Source of the DNA: Sphingobacteriales bacterium
GTDB lineage: Bacteria; Bacteroidota; Bacteroidia; Chitinophagales; Chitinophagaceae
Assembly (NCBI GenBank): GCA_012270485.1
Contig: JAAXIF010000107.1
Coordinates: forward strand, 48,674-112,673
DNA length: 64,000 bases
Reading direction: 5' to 3'
Of the stretch, positions 8,195 to 15,777 are shown one piece after another. The notes beneath the pieces were generated by a model that searched no databases, was not told where the DNA came from, and worked only from the letters and a program-made list of their open reading frames with translations. Every line of letters begins with the position of its first letter. Position 1 is the stretch's first letter. Position numbers and translations under genes: made by a program.

Positions 8195-8956
8195 ATGAGT
8201 TATGTGATTCCAATCGTAGCTGTTTGTCCGATGCGACTTCAGCATTCACACAGAAGTGAAATGGTGAGCCAACTATTGATGGGTGAGCCCGCAGTTATTT
8301 TGGACACCGATACCGATTTTTTAAAAGTACAATCATTGTATGACCGGTATGAAGGGTGGTGTCAAAAAAGTCAACTTGCAGTATTGGAAGAACTGCCATC
8401 AAATGATCAGGAATCATTACTCAGTGAAGATCATAGTAGCGTTGTAATGATAGATGATACAGCTTTGTATGTTGGTGCCGGTACTCCATTACAATTTCTT
8501 ACAGATCATACATGGGGTGGATATACATTTCGTTATGCCGGAAGTATATGGGATGCTAAAAATGCTGTTTTTAATGAGACGACACTCCTTGAGAGAACTG
8601 AGTTATACCTTAACACACCCTATTTATGGGGTGGAAGATCTGTAACGGGTACAGATTGTAGTGGGTTCTCTCAACAGATCTATCGTTTTTTTGGTAGAAC
8701 ATTACCCAGAGATGCTTATCAGCAAGCTGCATTAGGTGAATCTGTTGGATTCTTACAAGAAACACGTTGTGGTGATCTTGCTTTTTTTGATAACGCAGAA
8801 GGAAAGATCACACATGTAGGGATTTTACTTTCTCCGGATAAAATTATACATGCTTCAGGGCAAGTTAGAATCGATCCCATTGATAATATGGGGATCATAC
8901 ATGGCAAAACAGGTATGCGTACACATAGTTTGAGGATCATTAGACGATATACATAG
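8195..8956 (+). CDS. C40 (NlpC/P60) peptidoglycan endopeptidase with SH3 regions
   Basis: Cell-wall hydrolase of the gamma-D-glutamyl-diamino-acid endopeptidase type. The first 125 residues are SH3-like segments (the first starts VCPMRLQHSHRSEMVSQLL). The NlpC/P60 domain follows from about 135. The catalytic Cys is in GTDCSGFSQQIYRF, the His in THVGILL, and a third polar residue in IHASGQVRI. No signal peptide or lipobox is visible, as in several Bacteroidota C40 proteins. The 253-residue length matches that group. It is divergent from the ECF sigma gene and followed by word-type repeats rather than another gene. Confidence 0.9.
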   Translation: MSYVIPIVAVCPMRLQHSHRSEMVSQLLMGEPAVILDTDTDFLKVQSLYDRYEGWCQKSQLAVLEELPSNDQESLLSEDHSSVVMIDDTALYVGAGTPLQFLTDHTWGGYTFRYAGSIWDAKNAVFNETTLLERTELYLNTPYLWGGRSVTGTDCSGFSQQIYRFFGRTLPRDAYQQAALGESVGFLQETRCGDLAFFDNAEGKITHVGILLSPDKIIHASGQVRIDPIDNMGIIHGKTGMRTHSLRIIRRYT

Positions 8957-8968
8957 GGGGAGGGGGCT

Positions 8969-9104
8969 CATGGTTCATAGTCCATAGTCCATGGTCATTA
9001 GTCCATGGTAAAAGAAAGATGAGGGAAAAAATGAGAATTTTGCGATTTGGTTGATGGCTTATGATTCATAGTCCATGGCCTATAAACCATGGTAAAAGAA
9101 AGAG
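8969..9104. repeat. Two direct copies of a CCATGG-word repeat
   Basis: Two related stretches (8969-9019 and 9054-9104) each run from ATTCATAGTCCATGG or a close variant to CCATGGTAAAAGAAAGA. They contain the words CATAGTCCATGG and CCATGG seen at other intergenic sites in this window. The second copy runs into the terminator stem at 9094. There is no coding potential here. Confidence 0.7.
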
Positions 9105-9141
9105 GCTGCATCAATGGTGTGATACAGCCTCTTTCTTTTAT
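9094..9141 (-). terminator. Hairpin after the 50-residue membrane protein gene
   Basis: A long inverted repeat AAAAGAAAGAGGCTG / CAGCCTCTTTCTTTT encloses about 15 nt. It lies 13 bp past the stop of the minus-strand small gene. The T-rich arm suggests termination, although the trailing T-run is part of the stem. Confidence 0.6.
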
Positions 9142-9153
9142 AATGGTGATGGA

Positions 9154-9306
9154 TTACATGATATCCATTGCTTTTGCGAAATAGGTAACAGTGCCGGGTA
9201 GTGCCAGCCAGAAAAATTCACGATATACAAATAACAAAGTGATCATAGCGGCTAACCAGAAAAAGCAGAGAGCCCAGTATTTAGCAGTGGATTGTTTTGC
9301 TTCCAT
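9154..9306 (-). CDS. Small (50-residue) membrane protein, unknown function
   Basis: Too short for most ORF callers. It reads MEAKQSTAKYWALCFFW and on to FAKAMDIM, with one or two hydrophobic spans rich in aromatic residues (ALCFFWLAAMITLLFVY and FFWLALPGTVTYF). Three things support it as real: an ATG start, a perfect -7 box TATCTTTG 17 nt upstream, and a hairpin just after the stop. It resembles the small single-gene membrane peptides common in Bacteroidota, but I do not recognise a named family. Confidence 0.7.
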   Translation of the reverse strand: MEAKQSTAKYWALCFFWLAAMITLLFVYREFFWLALPGTVTYFAKAMDIM

Positions 9307-9322
9307 TTGTTATAAATTTTGG

Positions 9323-9330
9323 CAAAGATA
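9323..9330 (-). promoter_or_regulatory. -7 promoter box of the 50-residue protein gene
   Basis: On the minus strand TATCTTTG is an exact match to TAnnTTTG and ends 17 nt before the ATG at 9306. It is independent support that the small ORF is expressed. Confidence 0.65.
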
Positions 9331-9349
9331 AGGGCAGAATCATTCCGAT

Positions 9350-9790
9350 TTAGCCTTTATGATTGTTTTTTTCCGTAACAGTTGTGGGGTGACCGGATAT
9401 GCTTGTTTTCTTATCAGGGGTCTTATCAAAAAAAAGCATTTTCAGCGAGATAAGAAAGAGAATGACAGCAAATACTTTCTTCATTTTCTCATCGCTCAAA
9501 GACAATGCGAGCTTGCTTCCCAGAAAACCTCCCACCACAAAAGCACAAGCTACGATCAGTACATAATTGACATTCAAATAACCTTGTTTATAGTATTGAA
9601 TAACAGCTAAAATACCGATGGGGAGAAGCATGATCCCCAATGAGGTACCCTGCGCTTGTTTCTGGGTAAAGCCCAATAAGAAAACCAATGCAGGAACAAT
9701 AATAATTCCCCCGCCGATACCCACCAGCCCGCTTAAAAAACCGGCAGCAAGTCCAATCATGATCAGCAGAATAATGGTGGTTGTGTTCAT
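9350..9790 (-). CDS. TauE/SafE family permease, half-size
   Basis: Integral membrane protein of the sulfite/sulfonate exporter family. At 146 residues it holds only one copy of the internal repeat; classical members have about 250 residues with two. The hallmark GIGGGIIIVPALVFLLGFTQKQAQGTSL is present at about residues 24-51, followed by three more hydrophobic spans and a short charged tail. It starts 7 bp after the pyrophosphatase stop and is probably co-transcribed with it. Half-size members presumably act as dimers (inference). The substrate cannot be assigned. Confidence 0.85.
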   Translation of the reverse strand: MNTTTIILLIMIGLAAGFLSGLVGIGGGIIIVPALVFLLGFTQKQAQGTSLGIMLLPIGILAVIQYYKQGYLNVNYVLIVACAFVVGGFLGSKLALSLSDEKMKKVFAVILFLISLKMLFFDKTPDKKTSISGHPTTVTEKNNHKG

Positions 9791-9796
9791 ATTTAC

Positions 9797-10345
9797 TTAT
9801 TTGGAACCGAAGTTCTTTTTATAAAAATCGATGGCTTCTTCTACAATACTCAACGCCTTTGCTTTATCTCCAAAATCTTCCACTACAACAGATTTGTTCT
9901 CCAGTTTTTTATATTCTTCAAAAAAATGTCTAAGTTCATCGAAGAAGTGCTTAGGTAGTTCTTCGATATTGTTATAATGATTTACACCCGGGTCGGTAGC
10001 AGCTACAGCGATAATTTTATCATCAGGGTCGCCGCCATCGATCATTTGCATTACGCCAATTACCTTGGCATCCATTAAGGTTAAAGGTTGTACGGATAAA
10101 GATGTAATGACAAGAATATCCAATGGATCTTTATCACCACCATATGATTGTGGAATAAAACCATAATTGATGGGGTAGTAGAAGGATGAAAAAATGACCC
10201 GATCCAGTTTTAATAACCCTGTTTCCTTATCAATCTCATATTTACATCGAGACCCTTGCGGAATCTCAATGACAGCATTAACGACTCTGGGCGCATTTTC
10301 ACCATAGTGAACGCCGTGCCAAGGGTGAAGAACATTTTGTTGCAT
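9797..10345 (-). CDS. ppa: Inorganic pyrophosphatase (family I, soluble)
   Basis: Cytosolic Mg-dependent enzyme that hydrolyses pyrophosphate and drives biosynthetic reactions. The 182-residue protein carries the family I core: EIPQGSRCKYEIDKETGLLKLDR, YPINYGFIPQSYGGDKDPLDILV (the DxDPxD-type metal site) and a later acidic cluster in GGDPDDKIIAVAATDPG. It is complete, with an ATG start at 10345. The half-size TauE permease follows at once in the same direction. The DUF4878-like lipoprotein gene lies upstream on the same strand, so all three may form one transcript. Confidence 0.96.
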   Translation of the reverse strand: MQQNVLHPWHGVHYGENAPRVVNAVIEIPQGSRCKYEIDKETGLLKLDRVIFSSFYYPINYGFIPQSYGGDKDPLDILVITSLSVQPLTLMDAKVIGVMQMIDGGDPDDKIIAVAATDPGVNHYNNIEELPKHFFDELRHFFEEYKKLENKSVVVEDFGDKAKALSIVEEAIDFYKKNFGSK

Positions 10346-10374
10346 GATTGATTGCTTTATTGTGGTGTCTTATC

Positions 10375-10776
10375 TTAAAGATTTGGATTGAAGGTATACT
10401 TAAAATCAACCAGCCATTCTTCTTTTTGTTTGATGACTTTGATCTTTAATGGCTGTTGATCGAATGAATTGCTATAATAAATGATGGTTTGAACCGTATC
10501 AATATCACTTACCTCACTGATATTGATGGATGCAGTTCTCAACTGTTGTCTGCCTTCTTTGTCTAACCCCCTGAACTTTGTTTCAGCCCTATTCAGATGA
10601 CCTATATTGGTACTATCGTCCAGCATATAGAATTTAGCTTTTGAAAAATCACCTTTCAAACAGGCGTCAATAAACTCTCTGCCGGCATCCAGGGCATTTT
10701 CTGCGGGTATATAGGTTTGCTCTTTGGTAGAACAAGCACTCAGCCAGATCGCTGCGATCAAAAAAAGATATTTCAA
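10375..10776 (-). CDS. Small lipoprotein, DUF4878-like
   Basis: The 133 residues begin MKYLFLIAAIWLSACSTKEQ, a lipoprotein signal with lipobox LSAC and the lipidated Cys at residue 15. The rest looks like an NTF2-like fold of the DUF4878 type: an opening helix (DAGREFIDACLKGDFSKAKFYM), then a strand-rich end (TVQTIIYYSNSF, LKIKVIKQKEEWLVDFKY). The start codon appears to be TTG at 10776, since no ATG lies in frame before the signal peptide. Function is unknown. It lies 30 bp upstream of the pyrophosphatase gene. Confidence 0.75.
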   Translation of the reverse strand: MKYLFLIAAIWLSACSTKEQTYIPAENALDAGREFIDACLKGDFSKAKFYMLDDSTNIGHLNRAETKFRGLDKEGRQQLRTASINISEVSDIDTVQTIIYYSNSFDQQPLKIKVIKQKEEWLVDFKYTFNPNL

Positions 10777-10907
10777 CTTATTTTTTATGTAAAGGTAAGT
10801 CGGTGCTGTGAATCCTATGCATAATTCATCAAATCAGTGTTTTTGCAGACCACAACATATTGATGAACAATTTATTGGTTTATAACGATTTAGCCCTATA
10901 TTGGCGT

Positions 10908-11909
10908 ATGACTGCTACCAAAACCAACTTTGTCTATTCACAGACACCGGAGCCCCATCGTGGCCGTACCAAAACCATTCTTAAAGAGCATCCTGAGATC
11001 AGAAACCTGATTGGAAAGAATCCATATACCATCTTTGCTATTGTAGGATTGGTACTGTTTCAATTGGTAGGAGCTTTTCTCTTATCAGGTCTACCTTGGT
11101 GGGTAGTGATTGCGGCGGCTTACTTATTAGGTGCTTTTGCAGATCATGCTTTATTTGTGATGATCCATGAATGTTCACACAGATTGATCTTCAAATCGCC
11201 GGTTGCAAACAGGTTATCCGGCATATTTGCCAATATTCCTTTGATCTTTCCCAGTTCAGTATCTTTTGAACGTTATCATATCAAACACCATTCTTTTCAA
11301 GGTGTACATGAATTAGATGGGGATTTGCCCAATCATTGGGAAGCCAAGCTTATCAATCATTATTTTATTGGTAAGGTGATTTGGTTATTGTTCTATCCTT
11401 TTTTTCAGTTGTTCAGAATATCCAGATTAAAAGAGATCAAACCCTTTGATGGATGGATTGCTTTGAATTGGATCGTACAGATTGTTTTTGTAGGAGGGAT
11501 TACTTTGTTATGGGGGCCCAAAGCTTTGGTATTTCTAGTCCTCAGTTTTTTCTTTTCAGTGGGTCTGCATCCTTTGGGTGCCAGATGGATTCAGGAACAT
11601 TATTTAACCCATGGAGAGCAGGAAACCTATAGTTATTATGGTGTATTGAATCATGTAGCGTTTAATGTAGGATATCATAATGAACATCATGATTTTCCCT
11701 CTATTCCCTGGAATCGCTTGCCTGCGATTAGAGAAACAGCTCCGGGATTTTATAATTCACTGGCTTATCATACTTCTTGGACCAAACTGTTTTTTCGTTT
11801 TCTTTTTGATAAAGAAATCAGTTTGTTTTCAAGGATTGTACGCAAAAACAGAGGCGCCGTGCCTCTTTGTGACCAATCAACACCGGATATCGCCACTCAG
11901 CACGCGTAG
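10908..11909 (+). CDS. Fatty acid desaturase similar to dihydroceramide (sphingolipid delta-4) desaturase
   Basis: Membrane di-iron desaturase of about 333 residues. Three histidine boxes are intact: HECSH (87-91), HIKHH (124-128) and HNEHH (257-261). Long stretches match eukaryotic DEGS1/DES1 as I recall it: an N-terminus like FVYSQTPEPHRGRTKTILK with HPEIRNL, then GLHPLGARWIQEHYL, ETYSYYGVLNHVAFNVGYHN and HHDFPSIPWNRLP. DEGS1 makes the 4,5-trans double bond of ceramide. Bacteroidota make dihydroceramides, so a sphingoid substrate is plausible but unproven. ATG 10908 is chosen because homology starts there; ATG 10863 would add 15 residues. A weak -7-like box TGTTTTTG is at 10838-10845. Confidence 0.88.
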   Translation: MTATKTNFVYSQTPEPHRGRTKTILKEHPEIRNLIGKNPYTIFAIVGLVLFQLVGAFLLSGLPWWVVIAAAYLLGAFADHALFVMIHECSHRLIFKSPVANRLSGIFANIPLIFPSSVSFERYHIKHHSFQGVHELDGDLPNHWEAKLINHYFIGKVIWLLFYPFFQLFRISRLKEIKPFDGWIALNWIVQIVFVGGITLLWGPKALVFLVLSFFFSVGLHPLGARWIQEHYLTHGEQETYSYYGVLNHVAFNVGYHNEHHDFPSIPWNRLPAIRETAPGFYNSLAYHTSWTKLFFRFLFDKEISLFSRIVRKNRGAVPLCDQSTPDIATQHA

Positions 11910-11934
11910 AAGCCGAATTAACAACTAATTGACA

Positions 11935-11972
11935 GTTTTATTTTTCTGTGAAAATAAAACGCAGTACTTTTG
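11935..11972 (+). promoter_or_regulatory. Promoter with overlapping palindrome before the 67-residue protein gene
   Basis: An exact TAnnTTTG box (TACTTTTG, 11965-11972) is preceded by a perfect 10-bp inverted repeat GTTTTATTTT / AAAATAAAAC (11935-11944, 11951-11960). The palindrome covers the region just upstream of the -7 box, where a repressor or activator could act. It could also be a weak 3' hairpin of the desaturase gene, but it has no G:C-rich core. Confidence 0.55.
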
Positions 11973-12097
11973 CACCCTGAAAATGAGCAGGTAATAACAT
12001 CTCGCGGGTTTGCTTTGATTACTGCACCAACGATTGACTACATTTCCCCCTGATTCTGCTCAACGAAATTTTATTGTAAAGAATAAAACGAAATATT
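11973..12097 (+). promoter_or_regulatory. Long structured-looking 5' leader
   Basis: About 120 nt separate the predicted promoter from the ATG at 12098. TGAGCAG (11984-11990) can pair with CTGCTCA (12056-12062), and GTAAT (11991-11995) with ATTAC just inside, which would close a multi-branched domain. A minimal reading frame ATG AGC AGG TAA sits at its start. I do not recognise a known riboswitch class. Confidence 0.35.
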
Positions 12098-12301
12098 ATG
12101 AAGAGTAATGTTATGCCTTCTATTGTACAATTAGAAGCAGAAGAACTGAAAGAACTGGTAAGAGAGGTAAAAGAAACCGTAGCTGTTGATGTGATCAACA
12201 CCAAAAAAGCAACTGTAAGTGCTCCATTCGGAGCCATTGACCTCTGGAAAGTGCGCAGAAATGTAAAAACTGCACGTGCTTCTTTCCATTGGGAGTATTA
12301 A
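12098..12301 (+). CDS. Small conserved-looking hypothetical protein (67 residues)
   Basis: I do not recognise this protein. It is short, charged and soluble: an acidic helical part (IVQLEAEELKELVREVKETVA) followed by a basic C-terminal part with aromatics (GAIDLWKVRRNVKTARASFH, then WEY). The strong promoter box, long leader and dedicated terminator all suggest a real, possibly well-expressed single-gene unit. The basic tail could bind nucleic acid or the ribosome, but that is speculation. No signal peptide or membrane span is present. Confidence 0.7.
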   Translation: MKSNVMPSIVQLEAEELKELVREVKETVAVDVINTKKATVSAPFGAIDLWKVRRNVKTARASFHWEY

Positions 12302-12323
12302 TCTCTTAACTAATTCATGTTAT

Positions 12324-12358
12324 AAAGTCTTGGCGCAACAGCGTTCAGGACTTTTTTT
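12324..12358 (+). terminator. Rho-independent terminator after the 67-residue protein gene
   Basis: A stem formed by AAGTCTTGGCGC and GCGTTCAGGACTT (with a small bulge) has an AACA loop and is followed by seven T. It ends the monocistronic small-protein unit. Confidence 0.8.
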
Positions 12359-12400
12359 ATTTTCAGAAAGAAAGTATATTGGTTGTAGAAAAATGCACCT

Positions 12401-13114
12401 ATGAAAATTCTTTGCAGTATTGTACTCTTTCTGAGCGTAGTAACACTCTCTGCCCAAGCTCCATCAACAAACATTAGATTGAATGCAAGTTCAATCGTAA
12501 AAGATTCTTCCGGTATGGTTTACCCATATGCAATTTGGCAAAAGCTGTTGCAATCGGGTGATTATAATATTCGAATCGTCGATCCTAAAGCTAATCCTGT
12601 TGAATTTTTGTTGGTAAGGATGAGTGAATCTGAGAAGATTGCCCGTGATGAAAAAATGCCCAAACCCAATGAAAGCAAATTTTTCAAAACAGGTAATCTT
12701 ATTTCCAATGCGAAGCTGGTAACAATGGATGGAAAGAAATATGTGTTAAAGGATTTGAAGGGTAAGGTAGTAGTACTCAACTTTTGGTTCATTAATTGTC
12801 CGCCATGTAGGATGGAAATTCCCCATCTCAATAACATGGTGGAGGGTTTTAAAGAAAGAGATGATGTTATTTTTTTAGCTGTAGCATTGGATCAGTCCTA
12901 TGATCTTAAACAATTCTTGAAGGAAATGCCATTTGAATATGGGATCGTTGATGGAGGTTCTTATGTTTCATCTCAATACGGTATCAATTTATTCCCAACA
13001 CATGTGGTTGTAGATAAAGAAGGAAAAATTATATTCCATACATCGGGATATGGGATGGGTACAGTTCCTTGGTTGAAGAAAGCCATCGATGAAGCATTGA
13101 CGCCCAAGACTTGA
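12401..13114 (+). CDS. TlpA-like thioredoxin-fold protein, secreted
   Basis: Envelope thiol-disulfide oxidoreductase of the TlpA/ResA type. A signal peptide (MKILCSIVLFLSVVTLSAQA) precedes about 80 residues of unknown N-terminal domain. The thioredoxin fold starts near residue 105 (LVTMDGKKYVLKDLKGKVVVL). The active site is NFWFINCPPCRMEIPHLN, with the two Cys in CPPC. A cis-Pro region follows in INLFPTHVVVDKEGKI. The 237-residue length is normal. It likely reduces or isomerises disulfides in the periplasm. It is convergent with the thioesterase gene, the stops being 6 bp apart. Confidence 0.9.
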   Translation: MKILCSIVLFLSVVTLSAQAPSTNIRLNASSIVKDSSGMVYPYAIWQKLLQSGDYNIRIVDPKANPVEFLLVRMSESEKIARDEKMPKPNESKFFKTGNLISNAKLVTMDGKKYVLKDLKGKVVVLNFWFINCPPCRMEIPHLNNMVEGFKERDDVIFLAVALDQSYDLKQFLKEMPFEYGIVDGGSYVSSQYGINLFPTHVVVDKEGKIIFHTSGYGMGTVPWLKKAIDEALTPKT

Positions 13115-13119
13115 TTTTA

Positions 13120-13566
13120 TTACTTGCCCTCTATCCAAACAAAATCATCGCTCTTTGGTATAGTATCGAATATCGCTCTGAAAGAATCGGGTGGTATAGC
13201 AAGTTTGCGCTTCTGTGTATCTAACCATGCACCGTCAATCTGTAAGATCGCACTAAGGGTGTCTTTATTTTTCCAGATTTCATGTTTCATGGTCCAACGG
13301 CTCATATCATGCGTTGACTTACTAATCTGTAAAGTGAGTTCCACGCTGTCATGAAAACTGATTTCTCTTTTGAAAACACATTCTTCTCTAAACAATATCG
13401 GACCTATCTGGTATTGCTGTAAAAGGGAAGGAGTAATACCGTTTTCAGTCATGAATGACATTCTCACATAAGCACCCCAATCATAATAAACAGAATGACG
13501 CAGATGAAAATTAGGGTCTAAGTCGCTCCAGCGGACTTCAACTTTTTTGGTATAGATGGTGGACAT
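13120..13566 (-). CDS. Acyl-CoA thioesterase, hotdog (4HBT) fold
   Basis: The 148-residue single hotdog domain carries the 4-hydroxybenzoyl-CoA thioesterase-type signature VRWSDLDPNFHLRHSVYYDW, where the Asp and nearby residues form the active site. The hydrophobic central helix (YYDWGAYVRMSFM) and the strands LQISKSTHDMSRWTMKHEIW follow. Such proteins hydrolyse acyl-CoA in the cytosol; the chain specificity cannot be read from sequence. It is downstream of dnaG's 3' repeat but read in the same direction as dnaG. Confidence 0.88.
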   Translation of the reverse strand: MSTIYTKKVEVRWSDLDPNFHLRHSVYYDWGAYVRMSFMTENGITPSLLQQYQIGPILFREECVFKREISFHDSVELTLQISKSTHDMSRWTMKHEIWKNKDTLSAILQIDGAWLDTQKRKLAIPPDSFRAIFDTIPKSDDFVWIEGK

Positions 13567-13580
13567 GATAAATAGATTAA

Positions 13581-13666
13581 GTCAAAAGTTAAAAGTCAAA
13601 AGCCAAAAGTCAAACGTGAAAAAATGATAATTTTTTTGAATTTTGACTTTTAACTTTTGACTTTTC
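13581..13666. repeat. Inverted repeat built from AAAAGTC words
   Basis: The left arm (13581-13613) is a run of GTCAAAAGTTAAAAGTC-type words. The right arm (13641-13666) is the inverse TTTTGACTTTTAACTTTTGA. The dnaG stop codon (13665-13667) lies at the edge of the right arm. It could act as a 3' hairpin for dnaG. Confidence 0.75.
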
Positions 13667-15599
13667 ATTTAATAATCACTGTTCCCAATTGGGTAGTGAT
13701 TTCTTGTTCGGCTTCTTTGAGTTGTTTATGGATTTCAAGTAGTCTTTTAAAATCATCTGTAGATGCATGCTCAATATCTCTTTGATTTTCTTCGATCATT
13801 TTTTTAATTCTTCTTAGCTTATAAAAGCGAATACTCATGATGACATCCTGTCTGCTGGTATCACGATTCACAATATTCATTCCTTCCAACACTTCATCCC
13901 ATTTTTGACTCAACTCAAAAGGTGTTACTGAAATACTAATGATTAGGTTTCTGATGTTTTCATCTTCATGATACAGCATTGACTTGGTAGTAGGTTCAAG
14001 TCCTTTTTCATAAGCGTCTTTATAGGCTTCAAATAATTTTTCAAGTATGGGTGTTTCAAAATGAAAATGTTCTAACTCACTAAAAATATAGTCTGCCACA
14101 TTCGATGTTTCATCCCATGTGCGCAAACCATAATCCAGTAAAACACGGAGGATGTTTCGTTCATGTGCTTCATCTTGAACCAGCAATCGACTGGTATCAT
14201 CTAATACATCTTCCGGCTGCTCTGCCTCTTTTAATTGTTGATTGAGTTCTTCTTGAGCAAGTCCTTTTTTTTCTTCTTTGGCAATCTTATCACGTTTGTA
14301 TTTATTGACAAGATTGGTGAGACCGGCCTCATCAATTCTCAATAAATCAGAACATTGGCGGATATAATCTTGTTGTTTTGTAAAGTCTTCTGCCTTATTG
14401 ATCTTGCTCAGGGTTTCGGCAACCTGATTCACTACTGCACTTTTCTTACTCACATCTGTTCCGGCTTCTTTCAACATGACTTCCAACTGGAATATGATAA
14501 AGTCTTTTTTCGATTTTGCAACAAAATCATTGAAAGCACTAACACCTACTTTATGAACATAACTATCGGGGTCTTCATTATCCGGAATTAATACGAGTCG
14601 AACATTGAGCCCTTCTTCCAAAGCCATGTCCAAACCACGCAATGCAGCTTTTACACCGGCGCTATCACCATCATAAATGATCGTAAGGTTATCGGTGTAT
14701 TTTTTGATCAATCGGATTTGGTCTGTGGTTAGAGACGTTCCGCCACTTGCCACCACATTTTCAATACCTGCTTGGTGCAGACTCACAACATCGGTATATC
14801 CTTCTACGAGTAAACATTCTTTGGCTTTATCAATGGCCATTCGAGCCTGGTAGAGTCCATACAGTATCCTGCTTTTGACATAGATCTCATTCTCAGGCGT
14901 ATTGATATATTTTGGTCCGCGATCACTCTTGCCAATCACGCGTGCTCCAAAACCAATGATCTTGCCTGTGTTGCCATGAATGGGGAATATGATACGATTG
15001 CGATAATTGTCTACCAGTTCATCATTATTTCTAACAGCACTCAACCCGCTTTTAGGCAGTAATTCACGGTTGAACTGATTTTCCAATAATGCTTTGGTGA
15101 GTCCATCTCTATGATCAGGGTTATAGCCTATTTGGAATTTGTGAAGAATATCTTCCCGAAAACCACGCTCTTTAAGATAACTGAGTGCAATCATTTTACC
15201 TTCATCGGTATCGAATAACTGTTCCGAGAAAAATTTCTGGGCAAAATTGTTGATCGCATACAGACTTTCAGAAGTGAGTTGCTGTAGTTTAATCTCCGGA
15301 CTAGCTTCCGTTTCTTCAATTTCAATATTATAACGAGCGGCCAGCCATCGTAGTGCTTCCGGATAGCTGTATTTCTCGTGCTCCATTACGAAGTCAATGG
15401 CACGACCACTTTTACCACAGCCAAAACATTTATAAATTTCTTTGGTAGGTGATACGGTAAAAGAAGGTGTTTTTTCGTTGTGGAAGGGACAATTACCAAT
15501 ATAGTTGGTACCTCTTTTTTTCAGCTTCACAAATTCCCCCACAATATCAATGATATCGGCACGGTTGAAGATTTGTTGTATGGTGTTTTGGGAGATCAT
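13665..15599 (-). CDS. dnaG: DNA primase
   Basis: It makes RNA primers at the replication fork. The 644-residue protein shows the full bacterial layout. An N-terminal CHC2 zinc finger has C37-H40-C58-C61 (NCPFHNEKTPSF, YKCFGCGKSG). The catalytic N-domain follows. The TOPRIM part has LLVEGYTDVVSLHQAGI and TIIYDGDSAGVKAAL near residues 265-315. The helicase-binding C-terminal region is helical and charged. The start is ATG 15599. The 5' side towards the divergent DeoR gene is occupied by a nested palindrome (15611-15699), which would lie in the dnaG leader if transcription starts near the TATTTTCG box at about 15725. Confidence 0.97.
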   Translation of the reverse strand: MISQNTIQQIFNRADIIDIVGEFVKLKKRGTNYIGNCPFHNEKTPSFTVSPTKEIYKCFGCGKSGRAIDFVMEHEKYSYPEALRWLAARYNIEIEETEASPEIKLQQLTSESLYAINNFAQKFFSEQLFDTDEGKMIALSYLKERGFREDILHKFQIGYNPDHRDGLTKALLENQFNRELLPKSGLSAVRNNDELVDNYRNRIIFPIHGNTGKIIGFGARVIGKSDRGPKYINTPENEIYVKSRILYGLYQARMAIDKAKECLLVEGYTDVVSLHQAGIENVVASGGTSLTTDQIRLIKKYTDNLTIIYDGDSAGVKAALRGLDMALEEGLNVRLVLIPDNEDPDSYVHKVGVSAFNDFVAKSKKDFIIFQLEVMLKEAGTDVSKKSAVVNQVAETLSKINKAEDFTKQQDYIRQCSDLLRIDEAGLTNLVNKYKRDKIAKEEKKGLAQEELNQQLKEAEQPEDVLDDTSRLLVQDEAHERNILRVLLDYGLRTWDETSNVADYIFSELEHFHFETPILEKLFEAYKDAYEKGLEPTTKSMLYHEDENIRNLIISISVTPFELSQKWDEVLEGMNIVNRDTSRQDVIMSIRFYKLRRIKKMIEENQRDIEHASTDDFKRLLEIHKQLKEAEQEITTQLGTVIIK

Positions 15600-15610
15600 G
15601 GTTTAGGAAG

Positions 15611-15699
15611 GTGAAAGGTGAAAAGTGAATTGACTATGGACCATAGACCATGGACTATAGTCCATAGTCCATGGCGTCGTTTCACTTTTCACCTTTCAC
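15611..15699. repeat. Nested composite inverted repeat between dnaG and deoR-type gene
   Basis: The outer arms are perfect 19-mers: GTGAAAGGTGAAAAGTGAA (15611-15629) and its inverse (15681-15699). Inside lies a second palindromic block made of CCATAGACCATGGACTATAG-type words (about 15633-15675). The same two words in the same nested order recur at 28108-28170. The region is non-coding and lies between divergent genes. Confidence 0.85.
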
Positions 15700-15777
15700 T
15701 TCTCTCGTTCTTCGGGACGAAAATACAATTTTGGGGCTATGGAAGTTTGGAATTGAAGCATTTCCTTATTTTTATCC

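Noticed and set aside
8969..9104. CRISPR array
   Set aside because: Repeats are few, unequal and without regular unique spacers, and no cas genes occur in the window.
11935..11960. Terminator of the desaturase gene
   Set aside because: The stem is made of A:T and one G:C pair with no U-run after it; its place before an exact -7 box fits an operator better, though not proven.
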